Shown piece after piece: positions 34,986 to 45,053 of a stretch of 64,000 bases of DNA. The stretch is from Gilliamella sp. Pra-s52 (GTDB taxonomy: Bacteria > Pseudomonadota > Gammaproteobacteria > Enterobacterales > Orbaceae), in NCBI RefSeq assembly GCF_009795805.1, contig NZ_WTEY01000002.1, positions 186,001 through 250,000 on the forward strand. Direction: 5' to 3'. Below the pieces are notes generated by a model. That model searched no databases and was not told the DNA's origin. It saw nothing but the letters and a program-made list of their open reading frames with translations. How positions within the stretch are numbered: position 1 is the stretch's first letter; each line of letters opens with the position of its first letter. Position numbers and translations under genes: made by a program.

Positions 34986-35927
34986 ATGATGAAAAAAATA
35001 AAATACAGTTTACTATTAACCTTTAGCCTAACACTTATTGGCTGTTCTAAGCCTAGCTCTATTGAACGTTGGATTGACAACCCCACCAATAATGAAATCA
35101 AAGTCACTATTGACGGAAACGAACTAACCATCCCAGCAAAATCAGGGGTTAATTATACCTTTGAATATGGCAAGCACACCTTATCGTATAATAATGACGA
35201 TTTCACTTTTGTTGTAAAACCAGCTCAATTCAGTGAATCAGGTTTTATTAACCCAACACAAAGCAACTATTTTATACACACCATCATTTATTCAACATCT
35301 GATATGAATGATGAACAATATGATAAAATCCTAAAAGAAGATAGAGAACTTCATAACATTCCCATCACTGTTAACGGTGAAGAAACTGAAATTGAGCTTC
35401 CTACAAAATTAGTCAACGATGTATTGATTGAAAAGAGTGATAATCGTTGGACTTATTTTTATGATCAACCTTTTCCTGAAGAAATAACCCAAGATCTAAA
35501 ATTAGGAAAAAATCAAACTTATCATGAAACATTTAAAAAATTATATCGTGAAAGCGATTTTATTGAATACTTAAAAAAAGATTTTGATCAGGTAGAAATT
35601 AGCTTTGCTCATCATCCTAAAAAATTCAGCGAAATAAATCAATATGTTATTCCTAATGTTGATTTAAATAGCATAAAGTGTAAAGAAGGTCGCCAATATA
35701 TGGAAGGTCTTTTAAATGATTGGAATCATCTTATTACCTTAAAAGGTAGTGATTTTACAAAATCATACGATAATTTAGCATCAAGTGATGCAATTCATAA
35801 AAACTACGAAACAAAAAGTTTATGTACAAAAGAAAACGATCCAGAGCAAACTTATAGTGAAGCATTAAGACAATTTGTTGATGCTATCCGAAATACTCGT
35901 GATATTAACTTTTATGTAATTAAATAG
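34986..35927 (+). CDS. Lipoprotein of unknown function
   Basis: I do not recognise this 313-residue protein. The N-terminus from ATG 34986 or 34989 gives MKKIKYSLLLTFSLTLIGC with lipobox LIGC, so it should be lipidated at that Cys. The longer frame from 34923 is not a plausible secretion start. The mature part begins with a small beta-rich domain (SIERWIDNPTNNEIKVTI, IPAKSGVNYTFEYGKHTL) that reads like a PEGA- or Ig-like fold, followed by a longer alpha/beta part. It lies divergent from the CopZ-like gene and is followed by a strong terminator. Confidence 0.72.
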   Translation: MMKKIKYSLLLTFSLTLIGCSKPSSIERWIDNPTNNEIKVTIDGNELTIPAKSGVNYTFEYGKHTLSYNNDDFTFVVKPAQFSESGFINPTQSNYFIHTIIYSTSDMNDEQYDKILKEDRELHNIPITVNGEETEIELPTKLVNDVLIEKSDNRWTYFYDQPFPEEITQDLKLGKNQTYHETFKKLYRESDFIEYLKKDFDQVEISFAHHPKKFSEINQYVIPNVDLNSIKCKEGRQYMEGLLNDWNHLITLKGSDFTKSYDNLASSDAIHKNYETKSLCTKENDPEQTYSEALRQFVDAIRNTRDINFYVIK

Positions 35928-35952
35928 TATTGGGTATTATTTCGATAAATAG

Positions 35953-35982
35953 AGGCTGCTAAGCAGCCTTTTTTGTTTTTGG
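35953..35982 (+). terminator. Intrinsic terminator after the lipoprotein gene
   Basis: A 7-bp stem (AGGCTGC 35953-35959, GCAGCCT 35963-35969) with a TAA loop, then TTTTTTGTTTTT. A textbook terminator. Confidence 0.9.
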
Positions 35983-36007
35983 TTAAGGATTTATAAATAA
36001 AAAATTA

Positions 36008-36040
36008 AATAAAATCAATACTTTTTCTGACGGATTTTTT
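36008..36040 (+). repeat. Dispersed gene-end repeat, copy 3
   Basis: AATAAAATCAATACTTTTTC, then TGACGGATTTTTT. It lies in the 517-nt gap 35928-36444 behind the terminator. With copy 4, 154 bp on, it forms an imperfect tandem whose similarity extends at least 60 bp past the core. Confidence 0.65.
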
Positions 36041-36161
36041 GCAGTTAAGTGCTGTTATCCAAAGCGTACTTTTATTGGTTTGTAAGGTTGCTAGTTGTTG
36101 GTGTTCAACGCTAATTATGCAAGTGGTTGATTTTGTTTGAAAAGAGTTAAATAAAAAATCC

Positions 36162-36194
36162 AATAAAATCAATACCTTTCCTGACTGATTTTTT
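36162..36194 (+). repeat. Dispersed gene-end repeat, copy 4
   Basis: AATAAAATCAATACCTTTCC, then TGACTGATTTTTT. It is preceded by GAGTTAAATAAAAAATCC, which resembles the DNA before copies 1-3. Beyond it, to 36444, I see no gene; the DNA is T-rich and leads into the next gene. Confidence 0.65.
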
Positions 36195-36444
36195 AGGTTA
36201 AAAACTGTTATTTAGACGTGCTATTTTTGGTTTTGCTGATTTGTTAGCTGTCGGTATTTTGCTTGGGTGTGTAATTTTTTTTAGGCTATTAAATATTCTT
36301 AATTAGTGATGTGTAGTTTATATTTAATGAGTAACAAAAAGCGGACTAACAATTAGCCATCTGCTATAATCGCCTTTTATTTTTATCGTTATATCTATCT
36401 CGGTTTTAATTAAACAATTTGTTTATTAAAGGATATTTTTCTTT

Positions 36445-37476
36445 ATGCTACTTAATAACAATCAAAAATTAGGTCTATTTTGTTTGGCGCTGTTTTCCGT
36501 TAGTTTCATTATTTTAATGCAAGTACATTTAATGCCAGCAGTGATAGCGGCGTTGTTGACCTATACGTTAACACAAAAATTAGATGATTTTTTGTCACGA
36601 AAAATGGTACGGTTTAGTCATCAGTCAAAATTAATTTCGGTATTAGTACTGACGACAGTGATTATTGGTATTTTTATTGGTGGTTTTTGGTATTTGTTTG
36701 CTTGGTTTGTTGATATGGTCAAGCATCCAACCGAAACGTTAACCAATATAAGATTAATCGTAAACAATGTAATAAACAGTTTACCAACAAACGTTACCCA
36801 TTATTTGCCTGATAATATTGATGAAATTGAATCAACTATTATGGTTTATCTTAAAGAGCATGTTTTTTATTTACAATCGATTATCAAAAAAGTATTCCAT
36901 GATTTCGTCATATTAATTGTGGGAATGATTATTGGATTAATTTTAGGCTATAAAGAAAACCAACGTAATACAGTTCATAATTCAGTGACACAAAGGCCAT
37001 TAACTAAAGCGTTAAAGGCTAGTTTAAACCGATTAGTTGTGGTATTCCAATATGTCGCTATGTCTCAAGTTGTGATTGCTTTATTTAATGCGATAATGAC
37101 TGCCATTTTGCTATTTATTATTTTGCCTATGTTTGGCATTCATTTACCGTTTAGTAAAAGTTTAGTGCTAGCCACATTTGTTTTTGGGCTTATTCCTATT
37201 ATTGGAAATTTGATCGTCAATGTATTAATCTTTTTTGTTGCATTTACGGTATCGTTTACCGTTGCAATGGTAATTATTGTGTATTTAATTTTAATTCATA
37301 AAATGGAATATGTGCTTAATGCAAAAATAGTTGGGACTAAAATTCATGCGGGTATCTGTGAATTGTTAATTGCGATGCTTTTTTTAGAGACGCTTTTTGG
37401 CGTGATTGGTTTAATTTTTGCACCTATTTTTTATGCATTTATAAAATTGTCATTAAAAGAACTAAGAATTCTTTAA
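36445..37476 (+). CDS. AI-2E-family (PerM/YdiK type) membrane transporter
   Basis: A 343-residue inner-membrane protein with about seven helices: paired N-terminal helices (10-28, 30-45), one at about 62-88, then after a soluble segment (about 95-150) further helices from 155 to 335. The family motif region IPIIGNLIVNVLI and the C-terminal GLIFAPIFYAFIK fit the AI-2E transporter (UPF0118) family. Members are proposed exporters of autoinducer-2 or Na+/H+ antiporters; the substrate here is unknown. It stands alone and converges with mnmE. Confidence 0.85.
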   Translation: MLLNNNQKLGLFCLALFSVSFIILMQVHLMPAVIAALLTYTLTQKLDDFLSRKMVRFSHQSKLISVLVLTTVIIGIFIGGFWYLFAWFVDMVKHPTETLTNIRLIVNNVINSLPTNVTHYLPDNIDEIESTIMVYLKEHVFYLQSIIKKVFHDFVILIVGMIIGLILGYKENQRNTVHNSVTQRPLTKALKASLNRLVVVFQYVAMSQVVIALFNAIMTAILLFIILPMFGIHLPFSKSLVLATFVFGLIPIIGNLIVNVLIFFVAFTVSFTVAMVIIVYLILIHKMEYVLNAKIVGTKIHAGICELLIAMLFLETLFGVIGLIFAPIFYAFIKLSLKELRIL

Positions 37477-37555
37477 ATTTATTCAAATTAAGATTTGTAT
37501 AAATTAATATTTACCTAATTTTTATAAAATAAATTATCTAATTCATTTTATGGGC

Positions 37556-37585
37556 ATTATCTAGTTTGTTATGAAACTAGATAAT
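37556..37585. terminator. Perfect 12-bp inverted repeat between convergent genes
   Basis: ATTATCTAGTTT (37556-37567), a 6-nt loop and AAACTAGATAAT (37574-37585) lie 23 bp beyond the mnmE stop and about 80 bp beyond the other gene. It can fold on either strand and is probably a shared terminator or mRNA end, though without a T run. Confidence 0.6.
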
Positions 37586-37607
37586 GTGACCATCAAGTAG
37601 TTTATCT

Positions 37608-38969
37608 CTACTTTCCAATACAAAACGAACTAAATATACGACCTAACAAATCATCAGAAGTAAATTGCCCTGTAATTTCACTTAAAGCTTCTTGCGCTAA
37701 TCTTAATTCTTCGGCAAGTAATTCACCAGCATGGAATGTGATAAGTTGGTGCTTACCATTGTTTAAATGCCCTGCTGCCTTTTCAAGTGCTTGCAGGTGG
37801 CGACGTCGGGCTAAGAATCCACCTTCAGTACTACTAGTAAAGCCCATGGCCTGTTTTAGGTGTTCACGTAATAAGGTAATCCCTTCGCCTGTTCGTGCCG
37901 AAAGTTGAATGAGTGAGTAGCCGTTTACTTTGCTATATCCTAGTGCTTCACCCGTTAAATCGGCTTTATTACGAATTACAGTTACTGGCATATTTTTAGG
38001 TAAACGTTCAATAAATTCTGGCCATAGCTTTTCGGGGTTGGTTTCTGTTGTGGTTGTGCTGTCTACCATAAACAGTACCCTGTCGGCTTGTTCAATTTCT
38101 TGCCAAGCACGTTCAATACCAATTCGTTCCACTTCATCACTCGCCTCGCGTAGTCCTGCGGTGTCAATAATATGCAGTGGCATGCCATCGATGTGGATAT
38201 GTTCACGCAGTACATCGCGCGTGGTGCCAGCGATGTCGGTAACAATGGCTGCGTCACGTCCAGCTAAGGCATTAAGTAAGCTTGATTTACCTGCATTTGG
38301 TCGACCTGCGATGACAACTTTCATACCTTCACGAAGTAGCGATCCTTGTTTAGCTTCTTGCCTAACTTCGTTTAAGTGTGCAATCACTTCATTAAGTTGA
38401 GCTTCAATTTTGCCGTCAGATAAGAAGTCGATTTCTTCTTCAGGAAAGTCAATCGCCGCTTCGGTAAAAATTCTTAGATGAATCAACGATTCAACAAGTG
38501 CATCTATTTTCTTTGAAAAGACACCTTGTAGCGATGAAATAGCCGATTTTGCTGCTTGCTCAGAACTGGCATCAATTAAATCAGCAATTGCTTCGGCTTG
38601 AGCAAGATCTAATTTATCATTTAAAAATGCACGCTCTGAAAACTCCCCCGGCCGAGCAATGCGGACACTTGGGATTTCAAGAATGCGTTTTAAAAGTAAA
38701 TCTAAAATAATCGGCCCACCATGACCTTGTAATTCAAGCACGTCTTCACCCGTAAATGAGTGGGGATTAGGAAAAAATAAGGCAATGCCTTCATCTAACG
38801 TGCTGCCATCTGATGCTAAAAAAGGTAAATAATTGGCATAACGAGGTTTAGGCAATTTGCCCAATACGGCTTGAGCGACAGTTTGAGCCTGAGGCCCTGA
38901 AACACGCAAAATACCAACCCCCCCACGCCCTGGCGGGGTTGCTTGTGCAACAATCGTATCTAAGTTCAT
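37608..38969 (-). CDS. mnmE: tRNA modification GTPase MnmE
   Basis: With MnmG it forms the 5-carboxymethylaminomethyl group on U34 of certain tRNAs. The 453 residues from ATG 38969 ([17 protein letters not shown]) include the N-terminal folate-binding domain, the G domain inserted in helices with GRPNAGKSS, the IAGTTRD switch, DTAGLR and NKAD, and the C-terminal catalytic CIGK. In-frame ATGs lie at 38978 and 39005. None has a good Shine-Dalgarno, and I choose 38969 because it reproduces the E. coli N-terminus (454 aa). The usual neighbours yidC, rnpA and rpmH are not here. Confidence 0.95.
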   Translation of the reverse strand: MNLDTIVAQATPPGRGGVGILRVSGPQAQTVAQAVLGKLPKPRYANYLPFLASDGSTLDEGIALFFPNPHSFTGEDVLELQGHGGPIILDLLLKRILEIPSVRIARPGEFSERAFLNDKLDLAQAEAIADLIDASSEQAAKSAISSLQGVFSKKIDALVESLIHLRIFTEAAIDFPEEEIDFLSDGKIEAQLNEVIAHLNEVRQEAKQGSLLREGMKVVIAGRPNAGKSSLLNALAGRDAAIVTDIAGTTRDVLREHIHIDGMPLHIIDTAGLREASDEVERIGIERAWQEIEQADRVLFMVDSTTTTETNPEKLWPEFIERLPKNMPVTVIRNKADLTGEALGYSKVNGYSLIQLSARTGEGITLLREHLKQAMGFTSSTEGGFLARRRHLQALEKAAGHLNNGKHQLITFHAGELLAEELRLAQEALSEITGQFTSDDLLGRIFSSFCIGK

Positions 38970-39107
38970 TCTTTTCATTTTTAAATTAAACAGCAATGTT
39001 GCCATAATATCATGGACAACAAGTAAAAACAGCTGTTGCTTATGGTGATGCTACGATTAGCTGATTGAATTAAAAAAATCGTAAAAAATTTGATTTAATC
39101 ACAAGCA

Positions 39108-39701
39108 TTAGCTTTTTTTAGCTTTAGGATGATCAAATACCCAAGAATTTGCTAATGCAAGTGGTTCTCTTATCATTGCAATATATTTATCAAAATTAGT
39201 CCAACTTAACGGTGCCGATAATCCTGATACTTCATTAAAACCCGAGCGTTTAGCTAACATAATTGAGCGCAATAGATGAAAATCATTCGTTACAATAACC
39301 GTGTTTCCTAATGGTAATACGTCATTTGCATATATAAATTGTTGAGCAGTTCGGGTTGATTTATCTTCAATATGAACTCTTGAAGATTCAATGCCTTTGT
39401 TGATTAAGTAATCAGCCATTACACTAGCTTCGCTTGCTGACTCATCTTTACCTTGCCCGCCACAAACAATAACTTTTGTATTGGGATTATTTTGCAAATA
39501 GCTAATTGCAACATCTAAACGAGCTTGTAATGTCAAAGGAGCCTGCGCAGGTGTTCCCACTACTTGTGATCCTAAAATCACCATGGTGTCGGCATTGTCT
39601 TGTGGTTTTTGCTCGGCATAAATAAAAATAACCACATTACAGACAATAAAATAACTTAATATGGCAATAATGGCATATTTTACTAGTTGTATCATTTTCA
39701 T
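39108..39701 (-). CDS. DUF218 (SanA/YdcF-like) membrane-anchored protein
   Basis: A 197-residue protein with one N-terminal membrane helix (about 8-28) and a DUF218 domain (MVILGSQVVG, ARLDVAISYL, VIVCGGQGKDE, SEASVMADYL, DKSTRTAQQF, VTNDFHLLRS). The family includes SanA, ElyC and YdcF, linked to envelope integrity or SAM binding. I start at ATG 39701 because AAGGAA, within the end of tag, is then well spaced; the longer frame from 39743 overlaps tag by 38 nt. The gap to tag is 4 nt, so the two share a transcript. Confidence 0.88.
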   Translation of the reverse strand: MKMIQLVKYAIIAILSYFIVCNVVIFIYAEQKPQDNADTMVILGSQVVGTPAQAPLTLQARLDVAISYLQNNPNTKVIVCGGQGKDESASEASVMADYLINKGIESSRVHIEDKSTRTAQQFIYANDVLPLGNTVIVTNDFHLLRSIMLAKRSGFNEVSGLSAPLSWTNFDKYIAMIREPLALANSWVFDHPKAKKS

Positions 39702-39705
39702 TAAC

Positions 39706-40275
39706 TTAAATTCCTTTTTTAAAGCAATCTTCAAAATGGTCATTGACTAATCCCATAGATTGCATAAATGCATAACAAATAGTAGAGCCAACAAAACTAA
39801 AGCCCTTCTTTTTAAGTGCTTTTGACATTTTGTCAGATGTTTCAGTGCTAACTGGTAATTCGCTTTTGTCTTTGTAATGATGAGTGATCGGTTTACCATC
39901 AACAAAAGACCAAATAAATTGAGAAAAATCTTCATTATTTTTTTGCATCAATAAATAAGCTTGGGCATTTTTGATTATGCTATTGAGCTTTAAGCGATTG
40001 CGTATTAACCCTTTGTTCTCCATAAATAATTCAATATCTTGTGCAGTGAGTTGAACAATTTTTTCAGGATTAAAATCAAAAAAACAACGGCGATACTCGT
40101 CTCGTTTTTTCAGTACTGTGATCCAAGATAACCCCGCTTGTTGCCCTTCCAAGCAGATTTTTTCAAATAACTTAAGGCTATCATATTGGGGAATGCCCCA
40201 TTCGTTGTCATGATAAGCAATATAGAGCGGATCGTTTGTAACCCAACTGCAACGTTTTACTTTTTGATTTGTCAT
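39706..40275 (-). CDS. tag: 3-methyladenine DNA glycosylase I
   Basis: A constitutive repair glycosylase that removes N3-methyladenine. The 189 residues match E. coli Tag (187 aa): RCSWVTNDPLYIAYHDNEWG, LFEKICLEGQQAGLSWITVLKKR, GLIRNRLKLN, FSFVGSTICYAFMQSMGLVNDH. The structural zinc ligands are present (Cys9 and His22 near the N-terminus, and the His and Cys of VNDHFEDC near the C-terminus). It is first in a tag-DUF218 pair. Confidence 0.95.
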   Translation of the reverse strand: MTNQKVKRCSWVTNDPLYIAYHDNEWGIPQYDSLKLFEKICLEGQQAGLSWITVLKKRDEYRRCFFDFNPEKIVQLTAQDIELFMENKGLIRNRLKLNSIIKNAQAYLLMQKNNEDFSQFIWSFVDGKPITHHYKDKSELPVSTETSDKMSKALKKKGFSFVGSTICYAFMQSMGLVNDHFEDCFKKGI

Positions 40276-40513
40276 TAAATGATCCTTTTAGATTAACCAC
40301 ATGATAAATAATGAGATCGGTTATCCAATAAAATATAAATAATTTAAGATTATAAACCAAATATGCAGTTTAATGTCATTCATTAAATTTTTTTATGATG
40401 GAAAAAAAGACTTTTTTTTGTGGCAAAATGAGGACTCTTTATAAGATTCAGTCAAAAAAAATACATTTTCTTGATTTTCTATCTCAATTTAACAATAAGA
40501 ATAAGGTTAGTTC

Positions 40514-41863
40514 ATGAATCAGTCTGAAATCAATGCACAATGGCAACCCAATGCGCGGCCATTAAATAGTAAGGATTTAAAAACATTATTTTTATCGTCT
40601 TTAGGCGGTACACTCGAGTTTTATGATTTTGTTATTTACGCACTTTATATTGATACCATCGTTAAACCACTATTTTTACCTCATACATTATCGCCTTTAA
40701 CGTTAGATTTGTTTGCTTGGGGTATTTTTGCTGCTGGTTATTTAGTTCGCCCTGTGGGTGGTATTATTATGGCGCATTTTGGCGATAAGGTGGGACGTAA
40801 AAAGATGTTCACCCTTAGTGTCGCAATGATGGCGCTACCGACGTTTATCATCGGGGTTTTACCGACTTATGAAATGATCGGTATTTTTGCACCACTATTG
40901 CTTTTGATCATGAGAATGTTGCAAGGTGCCGCCATCGGTGGCGAAATGCCCGGAGCTTGGGTATTCATTGCCGAGCATGTACCAAAGCAACGTTATGGAC
41001 TGGGTGTAGGTACATTAACATCAGGAATTACTGGCGGTATTTTACTTGGTTTTATTGTCACAATTATTATTGATTTGTGTTTTACTAAACAAAATATTTT
41101 AGATTATGCATGGCGTATTCCGTTTATTATTGGTGGTGTTTTTGGTGTGATTTCCGTTTATTTGCGCCGCTTTTTGTCTGAAACCCCCATTTTCAAGGAA
41201 TTAGCCGCACGCAAGGCGATTGAAAAAAATATTCCTGTTGTTACTGTACTACAAAAACACAAAACGGCTTGCCTGATTGTTGCATTGTTAACATGGTCAT
41301 TGTCCACAGCAATTATGGTGGGAATTTTAATTACGCCGGGACGTATAGTTGGCAATATGTATCATTTTGCTAACCTTGATTGGCGGATCGGTGGCTGTAT
41401 TGCCGCTTTAACCTTGACATTAGGTTGTATCGTTTTTGGTTGGTTAGATGATAAGCTCGGTTCAACAAAAACTGTAATCATTTGTTGGGGTGGACTTGCT
41501 ATTTCTAGTTTATGTTTTTATAGTTCTTTATCGCCTGATATGTCAATCGCCAAACTTTATGTAATTTGGGCAGTGTTTGGGCTTTTTATCGGATCTGTCG
41601 CTATGACACCAATTATTGGAACAAGAACGTTTCCCCCTGCAATCCGTTATTCTGGTTTGTCGTTTTCTTATAATTTAGCTTATGCGTTATTTAGTGCTAT
41701 TACACCAACATTAACACTTTATCTATTAAGTCCTGAACATTTATTAGGAGAGTATAGTTATTTGGGAGCAGGCATTTATATTTCTTTTGTGGCATTAATT
41801 GCAGTAGCTGTCGGTTTTTATCCATTAGCCAAAAATGGTTGGCGTGATCAATCGACCAATTAG
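40514..41863 (+). CDS. MFS transporter, metabolite:H+ symporter (MHS) family
   Basis: A 449-residue inner-membrane protein with twelve predicted helices. The MHS signature is seen in SLGGTLEFYDFVIYALY, VRPVGGIIMAHFGDKVGRKK (MFS motif A loop 2-3), and MLQGAAIGGEMPGAWVFIAEH. Relatives carry proline/betaine, citrate, alpha-ketoglutarate, shikimate or dicarboxylates; the substrate is not readable here. Shine-Dalgarno AAGGTTAG. It stands alone, divergent from tag and convergent with gor. Confidence 0.9.
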   Translation: MNQSEINAQWQPNARPLNSKDLKTLFLSSLGGTLEFYDFVIYALYIDTIVKPLFLPHTLSPLTLDLFAWGIFAAGYLVRPVGGIIMAHFGDKVGRKKMFTLSVAMMALPTFIIGVLPTYEMIGIFAPLLLLIMRMLQGAAIGGEMPGAWVFIAEHVPKQRYGLGVGTLTSGITGGILLGFIVTIIIDLCFTKQNILDYAWRIPFIIGGVFGVISVYLRRFLSETPIFKELAARKAIEKNIPVVTVLQKHKTACLIVALLTWSLSTAIMVGILITPGRIVGNMYHFANLDWRIGGCIAALTLTLGCIVFGWLDDKLGSTKTVIICWGGLAISSLCFYSSLSPDMSIAKLYVIWAVFGLFIGSVAMTPIIGTRTFPPAIRYSGLSFSYNLAYALFSAITPTLTLYLLSPEHLLGEYSYLGAGIYISFVALIAVAVGFYPLAKNGWRDQSTN

Positions 41864-41864
41864 T

Positions 41865-41912
41865 TAATAAAAAATAAAAAAAACAGGACAATTGCCTGCT
41901 TTTTTTATTTTT
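41865..41912. terminator. Bidirectional terminator between the MHS transporter and gor
   Basis: CAGG (41884-41887) and CCTG (41895-41898) frame a CAATTG-like core. A long A run lies on the left and a long T run on the right, so a U tract follows the hairpin in both transcripts. Confidence 0.65.
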
Positions 41913-41927
41913 ACAATCATAATTAAA

Positions 41928-43280
41928 TTAGCGCATAGTCACAAATTCTTCAGCTGCAGTTGGGTGAATAGCAACGGTATTATCAAAGTCTTTTTTCGTT
42001 GCACCCATTTTTAGTGCTACCGCAAAGCCTTGTAACATTTCGTCCATGCCATAACCAATACCATGAATGCCAACAATTTTTTCATTATCCCCGACACAGA
42101 CTAATTTCATTCTACATGGTTGACGGTGCGTTGTTACTGCGGTGTACATAGCAGTAAAAGTGGAGGTATAAACTTTGACATTTTGTTTACCAAATTGCTG
42201 TACAGCTTCTGGTTCAGTTAAGCCCACAGTTCCAATAGCTGGGTGAGTAAATACCACTGTTGGAATATTATTATAGTCTAAATGTTCGTCAGGTTTATTG
42301 TTAAAAAGTCTTTCTGATAAGCGGCGACCAGCTGCAACAGCAACAGGTGTTAGTGCTAGAGCCCCTGTGTCATCACCAACAGAATAAATACCTGACACAT
42401 TGGTGTTTTGGTATTTATCTACGATAACAAAGCCTTTATTATCAACATGAATACCTGCTGCATTTAAGTTCATATCCTCTGTTGCTGGCTGACGACCTAT
42501 CGCCCAAATAAGGCAATCTACAGTGTAAGTTTCACCATTTTCTAGCGTTAGAGTTAATGATTCATCACTATTTTTAGTAACAGATTTTGGAATGGCAAAA
42601 GTGTGAAGTTGTTGCCCTTCTGTTTTAATGACTTCCATTAAGGTTTCAATAATTAATGGATCAAAAGTGCGCAATGGTGTGGCATGGCGAATAAATTGGT
42701 GCGTTTGCGCGCCAAGTGCATGCAGTACGCTGGCAATTTCACAAGCAATATAGCCAGCCCCAACAACAGCAACCCGTTTAGGTAATGCGTTTAGCGCAAA
42801 AAAACCATCCGATGTAATACCATATTCCGCGCCAGGGATATTAGGAATGGTTGGTTTTCCACCAACAGCGATCAATATGTGATCGGCACTATACTGCTGA
42901 CCATTGACTTCAACAGTATGAGCATCAACAAATTTAGCATAACCTTGAATCACATCAACGTTATTATTAGTCAGCACACGATCATAAGATTGGTGAATTC
43001 GATCAATATAAGCGCTTCGACTGGCAATTAATTTATCCCAGCTAAATTGATTAATAGTCGTATCAAAACCATAATCAGGTCCATAATGATTAATAGCTTC
43101 AGCTATTTGCGCCCCATACCACATCACTTTTTTTGGAACACAGCCAACGTTAACACATGTGCCACCTAATAATTTTGCTTCAATAATCGCACACTTTTTG
43201 CCATAAGACGCAGCTCGGTTAACTGATGCTATCCCCCCACTACCACCACCAATGGCGATATAATCATAATGTTTGGTCAT
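41928..43280 (-). CDS. gor: Glutathione-disulfide reductase
   Basis: An FAD enzyme that reduces oxidised glutathione with NADPH. The 450 residues carry the FAD-binding [13 protein letters not shown], the redox pair Cys42 and Cys47 in [13 protein letters not shown], the NADPH-binding [17 protein letters not shown], the second FAD motif [16 protein letters not shown] and the catalytic His439 in HPTAAEE. Length and numbering equal E. coli Gor. It stands alone. The 301 nt behind it (43281-43581) hold its promoter region, which I cannot define, and the hairpin after hldE. Confidence 0.97.
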   Translation of the reverse strand: MTKHYDYIAIGGGSGGIASVNRAASYGKKCAIIEAKLLGGTCVNVGCVPKKVMWYGAQIAEAINHYGPDYGFDTTINQFSWDKLIASRSAYIDRIHQSYDRVLTNNNVDVIQGYAKFVDAHTVEVNGQQYSADHILIAVGGKPTIPNIPGAEYGITSDGFFALNALPKRVAVVGAGYIACEIASVLHALGAQTHQFIRHATPLRTFDPLIIETLMEVIKTEGQQLHTFAIPKSVTKNSDESLTLTLENGETYTVDCLIWAIGRQPATEDMNLNAAGIHVDNKGFVIVDKYQNTNVSGIYSVGDDTGALALTPVAVAAGRRLSERLFNNKPDEHLDYNNIPTVVFTHPAIGTVGLTEPEAVQQFGKQNVKVYTSTFTAMYTAVTTHRQPCRMKLVCVGDNEKIVGIHGIGYGMDEMLQGFAVALKMGATKKDFDNTVAIHPTAAEEFVTMR

Positions 43281-43524
43281 TAAATATCCTCTGTACTGAT
43301 TTTTCTATATTGTGTAATAGCTTTGCATAAAGTGAATAATAAAAAAAGTGTTAATTTTTAAATTTAATGATAGTTATTAACGATTGATTATACAATAACT
43401 GATATCGCTTCTTTTATTAAAGATGTGATTAACGTTGTGCGTGTTTTTTGATGACTTTCTAATTTGCTTTAAAGTGCTATTAAAATAAGAAGATAAACAA
43501 CTGAGTTTTGCGGTTTTAAAACAG

Positions 43525-43564
43525 ATCGGTTACTTGTTATCGGTTACTTATTGAAGTAACCGAT
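43525..43564 (-). terminator. Hairpin with a competing third arm after hldE
   Basis: ATCGGTTACTT at 43539-43549 pairs perfectly with AAGTAACCGAT at 43554-43564 (11 bp, 4-nt loop). A second identical ATCGGTTACTT at 43525-43535 can pair with the same arm. The pairing lies 18 nt after the hldE stop and has only a weak T run. Confidence 0.6.
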
Positions 43565-43581
43565 TTGCTTGATAGTCGTAT

Positions 43582-45006
43582 TTAGCGATTTTTGATTGCA
43601 TTAATAATATTGGTCGTTGAGCAACCATCTTCAAAATTAAGCACTTTAACGCTTCCGCCAGCCGCAATAACTTCTTTACCCCCAGCAATATCTTCGGGTT
43701 TATAGTCGCCACCTTTGACTAAGACATCAGGTAAGATATTAGCAATGAGTCGTTGTGGGGTTTCTTCTTCAAATGGAACAACCCAATCAACCGAATCAAG
43801 TGCACCTAGTACAATCATTCGTTGCATGAGTGGGTTAATTGGTCTTGATTCGCCTTTTAGTTTTTTAACCGAGGCATCGCTATTTACTGCAACAATTAGT
43901 CGATCACCAAGTTTTCGAGCATTTGCTAAATAAGAGACATGTCCGGCATGTAAAATATCAAAACAACCATTAGTCATGACAATTTTTTCGCCACGCATTC
44001 GTGCTTTTTTGACTTCTTCTTTTAGCTCGTCTTCGCTCATAACGCCAAAACCATCATCAGCTCGAGCGCGGATGGCATTTTCTAGTTCGACTTGTGAAAC
44101 GGTCGATGTACCAAGTTTGCCCACAACCACACCCGCTGCGGCATTGGCTAAAAAGCAGCTTTCTTCTAAAGACTGCCCAGCAGCTAAGGCTGCGGCTAAT
44201 GTCGCAATGACGGTATCGCCTGCACCAGTGACATCAAAGACTTCTTTGGCTTGAGTTGGCAGGTGGTAAATCGGTTTGTTTAATTGGAGTAGTGTCATGC
44301 CCTTTTCACTACGCGTGACAAGCAAGGCTTTGAGATCATACTTTTTGATAAGTTGATAACCTTTTTCGATAATCTCTTCTTCATTTTGGCAATGCCCAAC
44401 TACCGCTTCAAATTCAGTCATGTTTGGTGTTAATAATGTTGCATCACGGTAACGCTCAAAATCGGTACCTTTTGGGTCAACTAAAATTGGCACATTGGCT
44501 TGATTTGCCAGCTTAATCATTGCTTGAACTGCTGATAATGCACCTTTGGCATAATCCGACAGAACTAATACTTTATTGGTCTTCAAGGCTGTTTGAATAC
44601 GTTCAAGAATAGGCGCAGGCTCGACATTGCCAAAACCTTCTTCAAAATCAATTCGGATCAGTTGTTGATTGCGTGATAAGACCCGCAGTTTGGTAATGGT
44701 TGGGTGAGTTGAAACAGAAACAAAATCACATTGTACTTTGTGTTTACTTAACTGTTCATCAAGAATTTTAGCTGGTTCATCAATCCCAGTTAATCCAATC
44801 AATCGTGCATTACCACAAAGTGAAGTAATATTCATTGCAACATTGGCTGCACCACCGGGTCTTTCTTCTAGAGAGTCTATTTTAACTACAGGTACTGGGG
44901 CTTCGGGTGATATGCGGTTAGTTCCCCCATACCAATAGCGATCTAACATAATATCGCCAACAACTAATACATTGGCACAATTAAAATCTGGTAATGATGT
45001 TTTCAT
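43582..45006 (-). CDS. hldE: Bifunctional heptose-7-phosphate kinase / heptose-1-phosphate adenylyltransferase
   Basis: It makes ADP-heptose for the LPS inner core, acting twice downstream of GmhA. The 474 residues have a ribokinase-like kinase domain (1 to about 318, with [12 protein letters not shown] and the catalytic [14 protein letters not shown]) and a nucleotidyltransferase domain (about 344-474, with [16 protein letters not shown] and the HxGH motif). I start at ATG 45006 (MKTSLPDF), which matches E. coli HldE and has AAGGAT upstream. It follows tatC by 47 nt, so it may be co-transcribed with the tat genes, unlike in E. coli. Confidence 0.96.
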   Translation of the reverse strand: MKTSLPDFNCANVLVVGDIMLDRYWYGGTNRISPEAPVPVVKIDSLEERPGGAANVAMNITSLCGNARLIGLTGIDEPAKILDEQLSKHKVQCDFVSVSTHPTITKLRVLSRNQQLIRIDFEEGFGNVEPAPILERIQTALKTNKVLVLSDYAKGALSAVQAMIKLANQANVPILVDPKGTDFERYRDATLLTPNMTEFEAVVGHCQNEEEIIEKGYQLIKKYDLKALLVTRSEKGMTLLQLNKPIYHLPTQAKEVFDVTGAGDTVIATLAAALAAGQSLEESCFLANAAAGVVVGKLGTSTVSQVELENAIRARADDGFGVMSEDELKEEVKKARMRGEKIVMTNGCFDILHAGHVSYLANARKLGDRLIVAVNSDASVKKLKGESRPINPLMQRMIVLGALDSVDWVVPFEEETPQRLIANILPDVLVKGGDYKPEDIAGGKEVIAAGGSVKVLNFEDGCSTTNIINAIKNR

Positions 45007-45053
45007 TATCAATACTTATCCTTTACTTATCATTTTAATCACTATTCCCTTAT

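Noticed and set aside
37930-38400. Plus-strand 156-codon frame opposite mnmE
   Set aside because: Antisense of the highly conserved G domain; Ser/Arg-rich composition typical of a shadow frame.
43715-44938. Plus-strand open frames opposite hldE
   Set aside because: Ser-rich antisense shadows of a well-conserved gene, with no start signal.
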